Notes: generated from the letters alone by a model not told the origin. A DNA stretch of 64,000 nt from Nostoc sp. 'Peltigera membranacea cyanobiont' N6 (GCF_002949735.1 NZ_CP026681.1:3348001-3412000), one strand, 5' to 3'; numbered from the stretch's first letter, positions 41,437 to 51,290 are shown. Numbers and translations are program-made.

Positions 41437-42966
41437 ATGGGACTACCCTGGTACCGAGTACATACAGTCGTTCTGAATGATCCAGGACGGCTGATTTCTG
41501 TACACTTAATGCACACAGCCTTAGTAGCAGGCTGGGCTGGTTCGATGGCACTCTACGAACTAGCTGTTTTTGACCCTAGCGATCCAATTCTCAACCCGAT
41601 GTGGCGACAAGGGATGTTCGTTCTCCCCTTCATGTCGCGTTTGGGCGTTACTCAATCTTGGGGCGGTTGGAACGTTACTGGTGGCCCTGCAAGCGATCCT
41701 GGCTTCTGGTCATTTGAAGGCGTTGCTGCGGCTCACATTGTTCTTTCCGGTCTTTTATTCCTAGCTGCCGTATGGCACTGGGTTTACTGGGATTTGGAAC
41801 TCTTTAGAGATCCCCGCACTGGTGAACCGGCCCTTGACTTGCCAAAAATGTTTGGCATTCACCTGTTCTTATCTGGTTTACTTTGTTTTGGCTTTGGTGC
41901 TTTTCATGTCACCGGATTATTTGGGCCGGGGATATGGGTTTCTGATGCTTATGGTATAACTGGGGCTGCCCAGGGAGTAGCACCAGAATGGGGCCCAGAT
42001 GGTTTTAACCCATATAACCCTGGTGGCATTGCGGCTCACCACATTGCTGCTGGTGTTGTTGGTATTATTGCAGGCTTATTCCACCTCACAGTTAGACCCC
42101 CCGAACGGCTCTACAAAGCCCTACGGATGGGGAACATTGAAACAGTACTTTCTAGCAGTATCGCAGCAGTCTTCTTTGCTGCTTTCGTTGTTGCAGGTAC
42201 TATGTGGTACGGTAACGCCGCCACTCCCATCGAATTGTTTGGCCCTACCCGCTATCAATGGGATCAAAACTACTTCCGTCAAGAAATTCAGCGCCGCGCC
42301 CAAACTAGCGTTGCTCAAGGTGCAACCCTTGACCAAGCTTGGTCGCAGATTCCTGAAAAACTGGCTTTCTATGATTACGTTGGTAATAGCCCCGCTAAAG
42401 GCGGTCTATTCCGTACAGGGCCGATGGTGAAGGGTGATGGTATTGCCCAATCTTGGCAAGGTCACGCCGTATTCAAAGATTCTGAAGGACGGGAATTGAC
42501 CGTGCGTCGTCTCCCCAACTTCTTTGAAACCTTCCCAGTGATTTTGACTGATGCTGATGGAATTGTCCGCGCTGACATTCCCTTCCGTCGGGCAGAATCT
42601 AAGTATAGCTTCGAGCAATCTGGTGTTACCGTTAGTTTCTATGGTGGCAATCTGAATGGTACAACCTTTACAGAGCCAGCTGATGTGAAGAAGTATGCCC
42701 GGAAAGCTCAAGGTGGTGAAATCTTTGAATTTGACCGCGAAACCTTGAACTCTGATGGTGTATTCCGCACCAGTCCTAGAGGTTGGTTTACCTTTGGACA
42801 CGCCGTATTTGCTCTGCTGTTCTTCTTTGGTCATCTCTGGCATGGCTCTCGGACAATTTACCGAGACGTATTTGCTGGTGTTGATGCCGATCTAGAAGAA
42901 CAAGTTGAGTGGGGTCTGTTCCAGAAAGTGGGTGACAAATCAACCCGCCGGAAAGAAGCCCTTTAA
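41437..42966 (+). CDS. psbB: Photosystem II CP47 reaction-centre protein
   Basis: 509 residues, the exact expected length. Core antenna protein binding chlorophyll and connecting phycobilisome energy to the PSII reaction centre in the thylakoid. Typical sequence MGLPWYRVHTVVLNDPGRLI at the start, histidine-rich helices with chlorophyll ligands (SVHLMHTALVAGWAG, VAAAHIVLSGLLFLAAVWHW, IAAHHIAAGVVGIIAG, GHAVFALLFFFGHLWHG) and the large lumenal loop between the last two. psbT follows 118 bp downstream, an arrangement conserved in cyanobacteria. Confidence 0.99.
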   Translation: MGLPWYRVHTVVLNDPGRLISVHLMHTALVAGWAGSMALYELAVFDPSDPILNPMWRQGMFVLPFMSRLGVTQSWGGWNVTGGPASDPGFWSFEGVAAAHIVLSGLLFLAAVWHWVYWDLELFRDPRTGEPALDLPKMFGIHLFLSGLLCFGFGAFHVTGLFGPGIWVSDAYGITGAAQGVAPEWGPDGFNPYNPGGIAAHHIAAGVVGIIAGLFHLTVRPPERLYKALRMGNIETVLSSSIAAVFFAAFVVAGTMWYGNAATPIELFGPTRYQWDQNYFRQEIQRRAQTSVAQGATLDQAWSQIPEKLAFYDYVGNSPAKGGLFRTGPMVKGDGIAQSWQGHAVFKDSEGRELTVRRLPNFFETFPVILTDADGIVRADIPFRRAESKYSFEQSGVTVSFYGGNLNGTTFTEPADVKKYARKAQGGEIFEFDRETLNSDGVFRTSPRGWFTFGHAVFALLFFFGHLWHGSRTIYRDVFAGVDADLEEQVEWGLFQKVGDKSTRRKEAL

Positions 42967-43084
42967 AGGACTGGAGACTGGGGACTGGGGATTGGGGGAC
43001 TAGGAAAAAGTTTTCCCAATCCCTAATACCCAGTACCCAATCCCTAATTCCTCATTACTAGCTGGATAGGCAGGAACTAATAAT

Positions 43085-43192
43085 ATGGAAAGCGTTGCTT
43101 ACATCTTGATTTTTACTCTGTGTATAGGTACTCTCTTTTTTGCGATCGCATTTCGCGAACCCCCTCGCTTTGAGAAACCAAAAGATAAGTAG
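43085..43192 (+). CDS. psbT: Photosystem II small subunit PsbT
   Basis: 35 residues, too short for a standard gene call: MESVAYILIFTLCIGTLFFA is the membrane helix and the end (FREPPRFEKPKDK) is the stromal tail. It binds at the PSII dimer interface near CP47. The spacer after psbB has STRR-type repeats (42967-43060), so its own promoter or read-through is possible. A hairpin at 43234-43267 lies 42 bp downstream. Confidence 0.97.
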   Translation: MESVAYILIFTLCIGTLFFAIAFREPPRFEKPKDK

Positions 43193-43233
43193 ATCCTATT
43201 TACCAGACCTTTAACTTGATTTAAAGAAGTTAG

Positions 43234-43267
43234 TATCCGTTGCTGCTAAGTGTGGTGGCAACGGATA
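43234..43267 (+). terminator. Hairpin after psbT
   Basis: Arms TATCCGTTGC (43234-43243) and GCAACGGATA (43258-43267) are perfect inverted repeats around a 14-base loop, followed by TTATTGTTTTTG. It is a likely terminator for psbB-psbT. Confidence 0.75.
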
Positions 43268-43490
43268 TTATTGTTTTTGTCCTTTGTTGGTTTTAACTAC
43301 TTAGTAAATAAGCAATCATTTTTATATTGTGATATAATTTCCAATCTTGGGAGTAGATATGTGTTAATACTAGCTTTTCTGCGCTAGGATGAAAAAGGAT
43401 GTTTTGTGTAAGCTGCCATAGAACTGCTTGCATAGTACATTACGCCTGTCACACAACCTTTACGGAGACTAGAACCAGGAACAAATAAGC

Positions 43491-44678
43491 ATGGTCAATC
43501 AGAATTTAACCGCTACAGAAATTGGATTCACTCACGAAGATTTCGCTGCTCTACTTGACAAATACGATTATCATTTTAGCCCTGGTGATGTTGTACCAGG
43601 AACCGTCTTCAGTATAGAGCCGCGCGGCGCTCTGATTGACATTGGTGCTAAAACAGCAGCATATATACCTATACAAGAAATGTCTATTAACCGGGTTGAT
43701 AGCCCGGAAGAAGTCTTACAGTCAAACGAAACGCGAGAATTTTTCATCCTTACCGATGAAAACGAAGATGGGCAATTAACCCTTTCCATTCGCCGCATTG
43801 AATACATGCGGGCTTGGGAGCGCGTGCGACAGCTACAAGCAGAAGATGCAACTGTCCGTTCTGGCGTGTTTGCAACCAATCGCGGTGGTGCATTGGTACG
43901 CATTGAAGGATTACGTGGCTTTATCCCCGGTTCTCACATCAGTACTCGCAAACCTAAAGAAGAATTGGTAGGTGAAGATTTACCACTGAAATTCTTAGAG
44001 GTTGATGAAGAACGTAACCGCTTAGTTCTATCTCATCGTCGAGCGCTGGTTGAGCGGAAGATGAACCGCCTAGAAGTCGGCGAAGTAGTAATAGGTACTG
44101 TTCGTGGCATCAAGCCCTACGGTGCTTTCATCGACATCGGCGGCGTGAGTGGTCTACTACATATTTCTGAGATTTCCCACGAACATATTGATACACCTCA
44201 TAGTGTGTTCAATGTCAATGATGAAGTGAAAGTTATGATCATTGACTTGGATGCAGAAAGGGGTCGGATTTCCCTATCTACCAAGCAACTAGAACCCGAA
44301 CCCGGCGACATGATTAAAAACCGGGATTTGGTTTACGATAAGGCAGAAGAAATGGCTGCTAAGTATCGCGAACAGCTACTAGCCAAGCAACAAGGTGCTA
44401 CTGCTGCGCCTGCTGCACCTGCGGATTCTGTAGCAGAAGAAGAGATTCCACCAGCAGCAGAACTTGAAGACGAGATTCCACCAGCAGCAGAACTTGAAGA
44501 AGAGATTCCAGCAGCAGCAGAAATTGAGGAAGTAACTCCAGTAGTTGCGGAAATTGAAGAAGAGATTCCAGCAGCAGCAGAAATTGAGGAAGTAACTCCA
44601 GTAGTTGCAGAAATTGAAAAAGAGATTCCAGCAGCAACGGAAACTGAAGAACAAATTCCAGCAGCTATTGAAGAATAA
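43491..44678 (+). CDS. rpsA: 30S ribosomal protein S1 with repetitive acidic tail
   Basis: 395 residues. Three S1 RNA-binding domains are visible: about residues 32-100 (DVVPGTVFSIEPRGALIDIG), 118-185 (RSGVFATNRGGALVRIEG) and 197-265 (GTVRGIKPYGAFIDIGG), the number typical of cyanobacterial S1. The last ~85 residues are a low-complexity, Glu/Ala/Ile/Pro-rich tail built from repeats such as EEIPAAAEIEEVTPVVAEIE. It probably extends from the ribosome as a flexible acidic tail; it differs from the usual short end. rpsA after psbT is a conserved cyanobacterial order. A rho-independent terminator follows at 44730-44754. Confidence 0.96.
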   Translation: MVNQNLTATEIGFTHEDFAALLDKYDYHFSPGDVVPGTVFSIEPRGALIDIGAKTAAYIPIQEMSINRVDSPEEVLQSNETREFFILTDENEDGQLTLSIRRIEYMRAWERVRQLQAEDATVRSGVFATNRGGALVRIEGLRGFIPGSHISTRKPKEELVGEDLPLKFLEVDEERNRLVLSHRRALVERKMNRLEVGEVVIGTVRGIKPYGAFIDIGGVSGLLHISEISHEHIDTPHSVFNVNDEVKVMIIDLDAERGRISLSTKQLEPEPGDMIKNRDLVYDKAEEMAAKYREQLLAKQQGATAAPAAPADSVAEEEIPPAAELEDEIPPAAELEEEIPAAAEIEEVTPVVAEIEEEIPAAAEIEEVTPVVAEIEKEIPAATETEEQIPAAIEE

Positions 44679-44729
44679 TAGATTTTATAGTTTTACTTGT
44701 TTTTAAGTAAGAGTATTAAATAATTATAT

Positions 44730-44754
44730 AAAGAGGGTTTTCCCCTCTTTTTTT
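44730..44754 (+). terminator. Rho-independent terminator after rpsA
   Basis: AAAGAGGG, a TTTT loop and CCCCTCTTT followed by a run of T (44748-44754). It is 52 bp after the rpsA stop. Confidence 0.92.
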
Positions 44755-44770
44755 ATGTGGAGAATTGGGA

Positions 44771-44794
44771 AGAGACGCGATGAATCGCGTCTCT
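44771..44794. repeat. Palindrome, GTAGAGACG family
   Basis: AGAGACGCGAT, GA, ATCGCGTCTCT: perfect 11-bp arms. A degenerate relative with the same units is at 45575-45632 (AGACGCGATGAATCGCCGTCT). Confidence 0.88.
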
Positions 44795-44839
44795 ACAAGG
44801 AGTTAGGAATATTAATTAAATAAATGGGGTGAAATTATT

Positions 44840-45574
44840 GTGGCGACTATTAAATGTAGAAATATCACTTTTGATAATATCCAGGCAATTTTGTTTGACA
44901 AAAACGGTACTTTAGAAGATTCTGAAACTTATTTGCGATCGCTAGCACAAAAGGCAACAAGATTAATAGATGCCCAAATACCTGGAACTGGGGAACCTCT
45001 GTTAATGGCATTTGGCATCAATGGCAATCTTCTAGATCCGGCGGGTTTGATATCGGTAGCGAGTCGCCGCGAAACAGAAGTTGCGGCTGCTGCATATATT
45101 GCCGAGACGGGAAAAGGATGGTTTGAATGCTTAAGAATTGCCCGTCAAGCTTTGGATGAGGCGGAGAAATATATCGAACAAACTCCTTCACCGCTATTTG
45201 TAGGTAGCTTAGAATTGTTGAAATATTTACGGAAAGCAGGCTTGAAACTCGGTATTCTCTCAGCCGCAACAACCGATGAAGTAAATAAGTTTGTAGCGTA
45301 TCACCAATTAAGTGATTATATCCAGTTGGAAATGGGAGTAGATGAGGGGCCGAGTAAACCAGATCCAGTATTATTTTTGCAAGCTTGCCAAGCTTTAGGA
45401 GTCGAACCGGGCACTACTTTGATGGTGGGTGATGCAGTTGGTGATATACAAATGGCGCGTAATGCTAAAGCCGCAGGTTGTATTGGTATCACTTGGGTGG
45501 GTAAGTCAGATAATGTCCGGGGGGCGGATGTGGTGATTAATCAACTTGATGAAATCCAGATTTTAGAAGATTAA
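44840..45574 (+). CDS. HAD-superfamily hydrolase
   Basis: 244 residues from GTG 44840. HAD motifs: FDKNGTLED (motif I, nucleophile D20; the second position that is usually Asp is Asn22 here), LGILSAATTDEVN (motif II), and KPDPVLFLQACQALGVEPGTTLMVGDAVGDIQMARNAKAAGC with the motif III/IV lysine and acids. The cap domain is helical, of phosphatase type. Many phosphatases require the second motif I Asp as general acid, so the D-to-N change may alter activity. The substrate is not predictable. Confidence 0.87.
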   Translation: MATIKCRNITFDNIQAILFDKNGTLEDSETYLRSLAQKATRLIDAQIPGTGEPLLMAFGINGNLLDPAGLISVASRRETEVAAAAYIAETGKGWFECLRIARQALDEAEKYIEQTPSPLFVGSLELLKYLRKAGLKLGILSAATTDEVNKFVAYHQLSDYIQLEMGVDEGPSKPDPVLFLQACQALGVEPGTTLMVGDAVGDIQMARNAKAAGCIGITWVGKSDNVRGADVVINQLDEIQILED

Positions 45575-45655
45575 GGCAAGAGATGCGATGAATCGCTACG
45601 ATAATCAGACGCGATGAATCGCCGTCTCTACAATCAGTATTTCTGCATACTATAA

Positions 45656-47047
45656 CTACACTACTGCTGCTGAAATTACACCCTTTATTTCTAACGCAGC
45701 CGCAACCCGTAAAATCAACGCTTCATTATATGGTGCTGCGATTAATTGCACGCCCAATGGTAAATCATTTTGACGCTGAATTGGTATTGATAAAACGGGT
45801 AAACCAATGAAAGATAATGGTTGAGTAAATAACCCTAAATGAGGACGGACAAGAATTTCTTCACCATCCAAAACCATAGTTTGTTGGCCGATTAGCGGTG
45901 CAGAAATTGGTGTCGTTGGGGCAAGAATCACATCCACATTTTGAAATACTTCTCGAATGCGATCGCGATACCATCTTCTAAACCTTTGTGCTTGAAGATA
46001 CCAGCTACTAGGAATTAACGCCCCAGCCAAAAAGCGATCGCGTGTTGCTGGATCAAAATCTTGGGGATGACATCGCAAATTTTCTAAATGTAGATTTGCG
46101 CCTTCGCTGGCTGTAATCACAAAGGCTGCTGCACGGGCGCGGTGTGCTTCTGGGATTGTCACATATTCACTGACATTTAGAGCATCAGCGACTTTTTGCA
46201 CTGCTGCTAAAGCTTCTAGTTCTGCACCTTGGGTAAAATAATCGCTGGCAATAGCAATTCTGAGATCAGAAATATCTTGCTTAAGTTGTGGTAAAACCAA
46301 TTCAGGCGGACGTTTTGTACAAATTGGATCGCGATCGTCTTTTCCCTGAAGCACATCAAACACTGTCGCAATATCCTGCACCGATCGCGCAAATGGGCCA
46401 ATATGGTCAAAACTACTAGAAAATAAAGCTACCCCAGCCCTAGATAACCTTCCATAAGTTGGCTTCAAACCAAAAACGCCACACAACGCCGCCGGAACTC
46501 GAATTGAACCATTAGTATCAGAACCCAGCGTCAGAGGTACTAACCCAGCAGCAACAGCCGCCGCCGAACCACCTGATGAACCACCAGCAACTCGCTGTAA
46601 ATCATGGGGGTTGTGAGTAGCACCGGAATGGAAATTTTCCGTCACGAATCCATAAGCATACTCATCCATATTCAAAGCACCAACCAATACTGCACCAGCT
46701 TGTTTCAGCTTGGCTACTGCGGTTGCATCTTGGGTAGCTGGTGGTTTTTCTGCATTGATTTTCGATCCCGCCAGAGTTGTTAAACCAGCGATATCAAAAA
46801 GATTTTTCACCGCAAAAGGAACACCCGCAAGCGTTCCTGGATTATTACCTTCGGCAATTTTCTCGTCGATGCGTGCTGCATCTGCTAAAGCCGCCTCAGC
46901 AGTCACAGCCGTAAAACAGTTGAGTTGATAATCCCGTGCTGCTATTCGTGCTAACGCAGTTTTAGTAACTTCCACAGCGCTAGTTTTACCTTGGCGTACA
47001 GCAGTTGATATTGTTATGGCATCGGCTGAATCAAAATTCATGCTCAA
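45656..47047 (-). CDS. Amidase signature family, AtzE-like amidohydrolase
   Basis: 463 residues. Amidase signature: catalytic Lys in GVPFAVKNLFDIAG, the Ser-rich loop RVAGGSSGGSAAAVAAG and GSDTNGSIRVPAALCGVFGLKPTYGRLS. The sequence resembles AtzE-family members (1-carboxybiuret and related ureido hydrolysis) more than GatA. The natural substrate is not known: AtzE-like enzymes occur in many cyanobacteria without the rest of the cyanuric acid pathway. It lies downstream of the P450 gene on the same strand, with a MITE between. Confidence 0.85.
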   Translation of the reverse strand: MSMNFDSADAITISTAVRQGKTSAVEVTKTALARIAARDYQLNCFTAVTAEAALADAARIDEKIAEGNNPGTLAGVPFAVKNLFDIAGLTTLAGSKINAEKPPATQDATAVAKLKQAGAVLVGALNMDEYAYGFVTENFHSGATHNPHDLQRVAGGSSGGSAAAVAAGLVPLTLGSDTNGSIRVPAALCGVFGLKPTYGRLSRAGVALFSSSFDHIGPFARSVQDIATVFDVLQGKDDRDPICTKRPPELVLPQLKQDISDLRIAIASDYFTQGAELEALAAVQKVADALNVSEYVTIPEAHRARAAAFVITASEGANLHLENLRCHPQDFDPATRDRFLAGALIPSSWYLQAQRFRRWYRDRIREVFQNVDVILAPTTPISAPLIGQQTMVLDGEEILVRPHLGLFTQPLSFIGLPVLSIPIQRQNDLPLGVQLIAAPYNEALILRVAAALEIKGVISAAVV

Positions 47048-47110
47048 ACATTTTAGATATAGCGCGTTTAGCTTAGAGAACTAGGAGCTTAACAAAGAGT
47101 TTTAGCCTTA

Positions 47111-47233
47111 AGGGACTTCCAAATAAAAAATACTCAACTACTTCCTGTGGGGTGGGCAACATGAGCGCCTTTGTATATGAGCGGGCAGATGCCCACCCCA
47201 CAAAATTGGGTAATTTATTTGTTGGAAGTCCCT
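47111..47233. mobile_element. MITE-like element, family A, copy 2
   Basis: 123 bp with perfect AGGGACTTCCAA ends and the same GTGGGGTGGGC / GCCCACCCCAC inner arms as the copy at 22496, but a different loop. Flanked by TA on both sides, as expected for a TA-targeting element. Direct repeats of CCAATGCATTG follow (47236-47270). Confidence 0.85.
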
Positions 47234-47344
47234 TATGCCAATGCATTGACTTGTTATGCCAATGCATTGCATCGACCTGTTATGCAATAATTTTGCGATC
47301 GCACTCTAATTTACATCCCTTTGCCTCAATCAACCTCCGCAGCA

Positions 47345-48727
47345 TCAAACAGTGGTTGTCTGGAGAATGGGCGACTTAACCTGACGTTGACTTTTGATAA
47401 TCATCTGGATGGGACGATCTGGCCCTGTCACCAAACCACGGCGTTTAGGTCGAATTTCACCATTGTCAACTAGTTCTAATTCCAAGCTGGAAAGGATTTT
47501 GGCAAGTGCTAGCTTCATTTCCAACTGGGCAAATGCTAGACCAATACAGCGCCTAGCACCACCCCCAAAGGGCAAATATTCATAGGCAGAAAATTGCCGT
47601 TCTAAAAAGCGTTCTGGCTTAAACTGCTTAGGTTCTGGATAAATATCTTCTCGTTGGTGGGTCAGATAAATAGAACCAAGTAGGACTGTACCCGGTTCTA
47701 ATTCATAACCACCCAGCGATATCGGTGTTCTTACTTTTCTGGGAAAAGTTAGCATACCTACTGGGTAAATCCGCAATGTCTCGGAACAAACAGCGTTGAG
47801 ATAGGGTAATTTGAAAACGGTGCCGGGATCTGGGTTATCGCCCAAGCTATCTAATTCTTGCAGTAGCTTTTGGCGCACTGATGGTATTTTATGAATCCAG
47901 TAGAATGCCCATACTAAGGCTGTTGCTGTGGTTTCGTGACCGGCTACTAACAGAGTCATCAATTCATCGCGCAACTCTTCATCAGTCATGGGTTGACCGG
48001 CTTCATCCCTAGCAGCCATGAGTAAGCTGAGAATATCCGTGCGTGATGAATCTGGCTGTTCTCGACGTTCTCGAATTTCCTCATAGATGAGTTTGTCAGC
48101 TTCTTGCTGAACGCGCATTTGTTTTCCCCAGAAGTTAATCGGGCCAAAATCTCTTTGCAAAGCTGGAAAATAAAGCAAAGCTACACTTAACCGAGAACTG
48201 GCTTTCTCTAAAAGATCGCTCAAAAATTGCTGTAGTTTTTCAGCGCGAGGCCCTTCATGTAGCCCAAACACAGCTTGCATAATCACCCGCATGGTAATGG
48301 CTTGGGTAGCAGACCGAATATTAAAGGGTTTGCCTATCTGGTATTGGCTAATGACTTGCTTGGTGACATCGGTAATTACCTGACTATAATTCCGCATTCT
48401 TTCGCCGTGAAAAGGAGGCATTAACAACTGGCGTTGACGCTGGTGTTCTGCGCCGCTAATGCTAATGACAGAATGCTTGCCCAGCAAAGGTTCAAATACC
48501 TTATTCAGATCGCCAGGGGCTTCTAATTCCTTGGTATCAGTTGTCAAAATTTGTTGTTGCGCTTGGGGGTTGCTGACAATCACCAAAGGAGGAAGATTTT
48601 TGTCTAATCTGAGAGTAAAAATCTCGCCATAGCTTTTGGTACAAGCCTCCATAAAAGACATCGGATTAACAATCCAGCGCAGCATCTGTAAAACTGCTGG
48701 AGTTTGCGGCCCATTTGGAAATTTCAT
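47345..48727 (-). CDS. Cytochrome P450 (CYP110-like)
   Basis: 460 residues. Haem-binding loop FGGGARRCIGLAFAQLE with the cysteine ligand, I-helix oxygen site AGHETTATALVW, ExxR motif in CSETLRIYP and the PERF-type segment FKPERFLERQFSAYEY. The overall sequence (KFPNGPQTPAVLQMLRWIVNP at the start) is like the CYP110 family widespread in Nostoc, which hydroxylates fatty acids or hydrocarbons; the true substrate here is unknown. No redox partner is next to it. ATG 48727 start. Confidence 0.93.
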   Translation of the reverse strand: MKFPNGPQTPAVLQMLRWIVNPMSFMEACTKSYGEIFTLRLDKNLPPLVIVSNPQAQQQILTTDTKELEAPGDLNKVFEPLLGKHSVISISGAEHQRQRQLLMPPFHGERMRNYSQVITDVTKQVISQYQIGKPFNIRSATQAITMRVIMQAVFGLHEGPRAEKLQQFLSDLLEKASSRLSVALLYFPALQRDFGPINFWGKQMRVQQEADKLIYEEIRERREQPDSSRTDILSLLMAARDEAGQPMTDEELRDELMTLLVAGHETTATALVWAFYWIHKIPSVRQKLLQELDSLGDNPDPGTVFKLPYLNAVCSETLRIYPVGMLTFPRKVRTPISLGGYELEPGTVLLGSIYLTHQREDIYPEPKQFKPERFLERQFSAYEYLPFGGGARRCIGLAFAQLEMKLALAKILSSLELELVDNGEIRPKRRGLVTGPDRPIQMIIKSQRQVKSPILQTTTV

Positions 48728-48914
48728 AAATTTTTTTCCTACTTAATATTTTTTTGCAACTTTAACTAACTGAAATTTTGATTGAGTGACCATTTAAAGT
48801 ACTTATTCTAACGTTGCAAAAAAGCAATAAACTGTTACAACCTCGAAGATGTAAAATTTTGGTTAAATTCAACAAGCATCTACAGTTTCACCTCATCGTC
48901 AAAAGGTACTCAGC

Positions 48915-51128
48915 ATGACTGCAATCTCCGCAAAGGCATCTTCAGCGCTTCCCAATTTTTCGGAAGGAATTCAATATTTTGGTGAAGCTTTACCAGATTT
49001 TGAAACTTATGGTGCAACTCCTGCTATAGAGTCGGGCAAAGTAGCGATCGCATCTCCCACTGATAAAGCAGCTGTATATCAAACTTTACTGGCTGCCGAT
49101 GCCTTACGCTACCTGACTTTGCAAGTTACTGCTAGTAAAGCTTCTGGACATCCCGGCGGATTCGCCAGCCAAGCAGAAGCTTACGCATCTCTTGTCATGC
49201 TGGGATACAAGAACATTATTACCGAAGTCGGACACCACGCCCCCGGATTTTATAGTGCCATGTTCTTGGATCGTTCGCTAGAAGACATGGGAATTTTTAC
49301 AGTCCAACAATTGCGCGATCGCTTCCGAGAAAAGCATGGATTATTAGGACACCTTTCTGGTTTCATTCCCGGTATTCTCGCACCTGCGGGGCCTTTGGGA
49401 CAAGGGCAACACTTTGCAATGGCGGCTGCACTGTTACACAAAGATAAGTTGTTCCCCTTTACAGTTGGGGATGGTGGATTAGGTGAGCCTTATATTGTAA
49501 GTGCGATCGCGCATTTCCATACAGCTTATCCGGCTGTCACCAACTTTTTGCCGGTGCTGGTGTGGAACGGTTACAGCCAAGAACATCACAGCATGGTTTC
49601 CCTCAAAACCAACGAACAGATGCAAGCATATTGGCAAGGTAACGGTTTTGATGAAGTCGTGTTAGTGAATGCGAAAGACTTTGACGATCGAGATCAACCA
49701 GGGGATTACGTTGATAGTACCGCCTTTTCCTTCGAGAAACGCCTAGCATTTACCCAAGCAGTACTTTCTGGTGTAGATAAAGCAGCGCGATCGGCTTTGG
49801 GTGGTAAACTTACCGTCTTTATTATTAAACAACTCAAAGGTGCAGGAGTCCACGCGCGGGGTGCAAAATCTCACAACCTTTATCCTAAAGATACGCTGGA
49901 TGCCCCTCATATTATCAGTGCATTGCAAACCCGTGCTTTGTCTGCGGAAGCTTGGCAATTAGTGCGGACAAATGCAGAACGCGCAGGCGGTGGCCCAGCA
50001 GCAAAAACTGTAGTGACAGAATTTGAATTCCCATTAGCAGAATTAGGCGAATTACCTTTAGAAGAATATGCAGTTGGAGGTGAAGCCAAAGTTTCCACAA
50101 CCGCGATGGGACGATTGGTAGGAATAGTTGGAAATAAAGATCGGGATTTCCTCGTCACCAACGCTGATGGTAACGAAGCATCTGGAATTGCCAACATCAA
50201 CCAAGCATTAAAGATTATCCACCCCACAACCGACGATTTATATTTCCAAGCACCAAACGGACAAGTTTATGAACCATTGAGTGAAGATGCTTGTGCCGGG
50301 TTAGCTGCGGGTTTAGCGTTAATGGGTGCGAGAACTTTGTGGTGTTCTTATGAATCTTTTGCCATCAACGGATTACCAATTTGGCAAACTGTAACCCAGT
50401 CAATGGCAGAATTACGCCGTCAAACTCCCTCGACTATTACTTTATTCACAGCAGGGGCATTAGAGCAAGGGCGCAACGGTTGGACTCACCAACGTCCAGA
50501 AATTGAAGCTTACTTTGCTGCGTTGATGAGAAATGGAAATGTTTTTCCATTATTTCCGCCTGATGCTAATAGTATTCAAGCTTGTTATGACTGGGCATTG
50601 AAAACTAAGAATAAGGGAATTGTAATTACTGCAAGTAAAACGCCGCTACCAATTCGTACAACTTTAGAACAAACTCGTCAGGCGTTGCGCGATGGTGCAG
50701 TGCTATTACATGAAATCGCTGGTGATAAACAAGTTGTATTTGCTGTAATTGGCGATTTAACATTAATGCCAGTATTTGAAGCTGCTGCTTTCTTGGAAAC
50801 TGAAGGTATTGGTGTGAAAATAGTTACTGTGATCAATCCTCGGCAATTGTACCGTAGCCATGATACTGCATGGGAAACTTGTTCTGAACCAGAAGGCGGT
50901 TTCTTGGATGATGCGAAATTTGCCGAATTATTTGATGGCGATGCGTTAATTGCCGTTACTGGTGGCGCTGCGGGGATGCTAGAACCAATTTTGTTACGGA
51001 GTACAGCCAAGCGCGACACCTTTGCTTGGAAGCGTGGCGAAACTACAGCCAGTGCTGGAGAGTTGATGGCGTTTAATGGATTGACTGCTGAAGCATTAAC
51101 AAAACGTGCGATCGCATTAGTGCATTAA
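48915..51128 (+). CDS. Transketolase-like thiamine diphosphate enzyme
   Basis: 737 residues. The N-terminal PP domain has QVTASKASGHPGG, the thiamine diphosphate motif GDGGLGEP...VLVWNG, and the histidines of the active site (GHHAPG, NGYSQEHH). The C-terminal half has the pyrimidine-binding and transketolase C domains (CAGLAAGLALMGARTLWCSYE, LFTAGALEQGRNGWTHQRPE, KIVTVINPRQLYRSHD). The sequence differs from the standard TktA, being closer to transketolase-like/phosphoketolase-like proteins in cyanobacteria. It may serve carbohydrate metabolism, but the exact reaction is unclear. A strong terminator follows at 51174. Confidence 0.85.
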   Translation: MTAISAKASSALPNFSEGIQYFGEALPDFETYGATPAIESGKVAIASPTDKAAVYQTLLAADALRYLTLQVTASKASGHPGGFASQAEAYASLVMLGYKNIITEVGHHAPGFYSAMFLDRSLEDMGIFTVQQLRDRFREKHGLLGHLSGFIPGILAPAGPLGQGQHFAMAAALLHKDKLFPFTVGDGGLGEPYIVSAIAHFHTAYPAVTNFLPVLVWNGYSQEHHSMVSLKTNEQMQAYWQGNGFDEVVLVNAKDFDDRDQPGDYVDSTAFSFEKRLAFTQAVLSGVDKAARSALGGKLTVFIIKQLKGAGVHARGAKSHNLYPKDTLDAPHIISALQTRALSAEAWQLVRTNAERAGGGPAAKTVVTEFEFPLAELGELPLEEYAVGGEAKVSTTAMGRLVGIVGNKDRDFLVTNADGNEASGIANINQALKIIHPTTDDLYFQAPNGQVYEPLSEDACAGLAAGLALMGARTLWCSYESFAINGLPIWQTVTQSMAELRRQTPSTITLFTAGALEQGRNGWTHQRPEIEAYFAALMRNGNVFPLFPPDANSIQACYDWALKTKNKGIVITASKTPLPIRTTLEQTRQALRDGAVLLHEIAGDKQVVFAVIGDLTLMPVFEAAAFLETEGIGVKIVTVINPRQLYRSHDTAWETCSEPEGGFLDDAKFAELFDGDALIAVTGGAAGMLEPILLRSTAKRDTFAWKRGETTASAGELMAFNGLTAEALTKRAIALVH

Positions 51129-51173
51129 AACTGCGTAGGCGTAGCCAGCCGTAGGCATCGTCTTTTATTTTAT

Positions 51174-51213
51174 CGCAAATATACGTATGTAAATGCGTAT
51201 ATTTGCGTTTTTT
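51174..51213 (+). terminator. Rho-independent terminator
   Basis: Perfect 12-bp stem CGCAAATATACG (51174-51185) and CGTATATTTGCG (51196-51207) followed by six T. It lies 46 bp after the transketolase-like gene. Confidence 0.93.
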
Positions 51214-51290
51214 ATGAGAATTTCTAAGCATTGAGATTAGTTTATAAATAAATGTAGTTAGATTTGCTGAAATTCTTTAAAATTAACAGG

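Noticed and set aside
44379..44654. Minus-strand gene over the S1 tail
   Set aside because: It is the complement of the repetitive rpsA tail and has Phe/Leu/Cys-rich low-complexity content.
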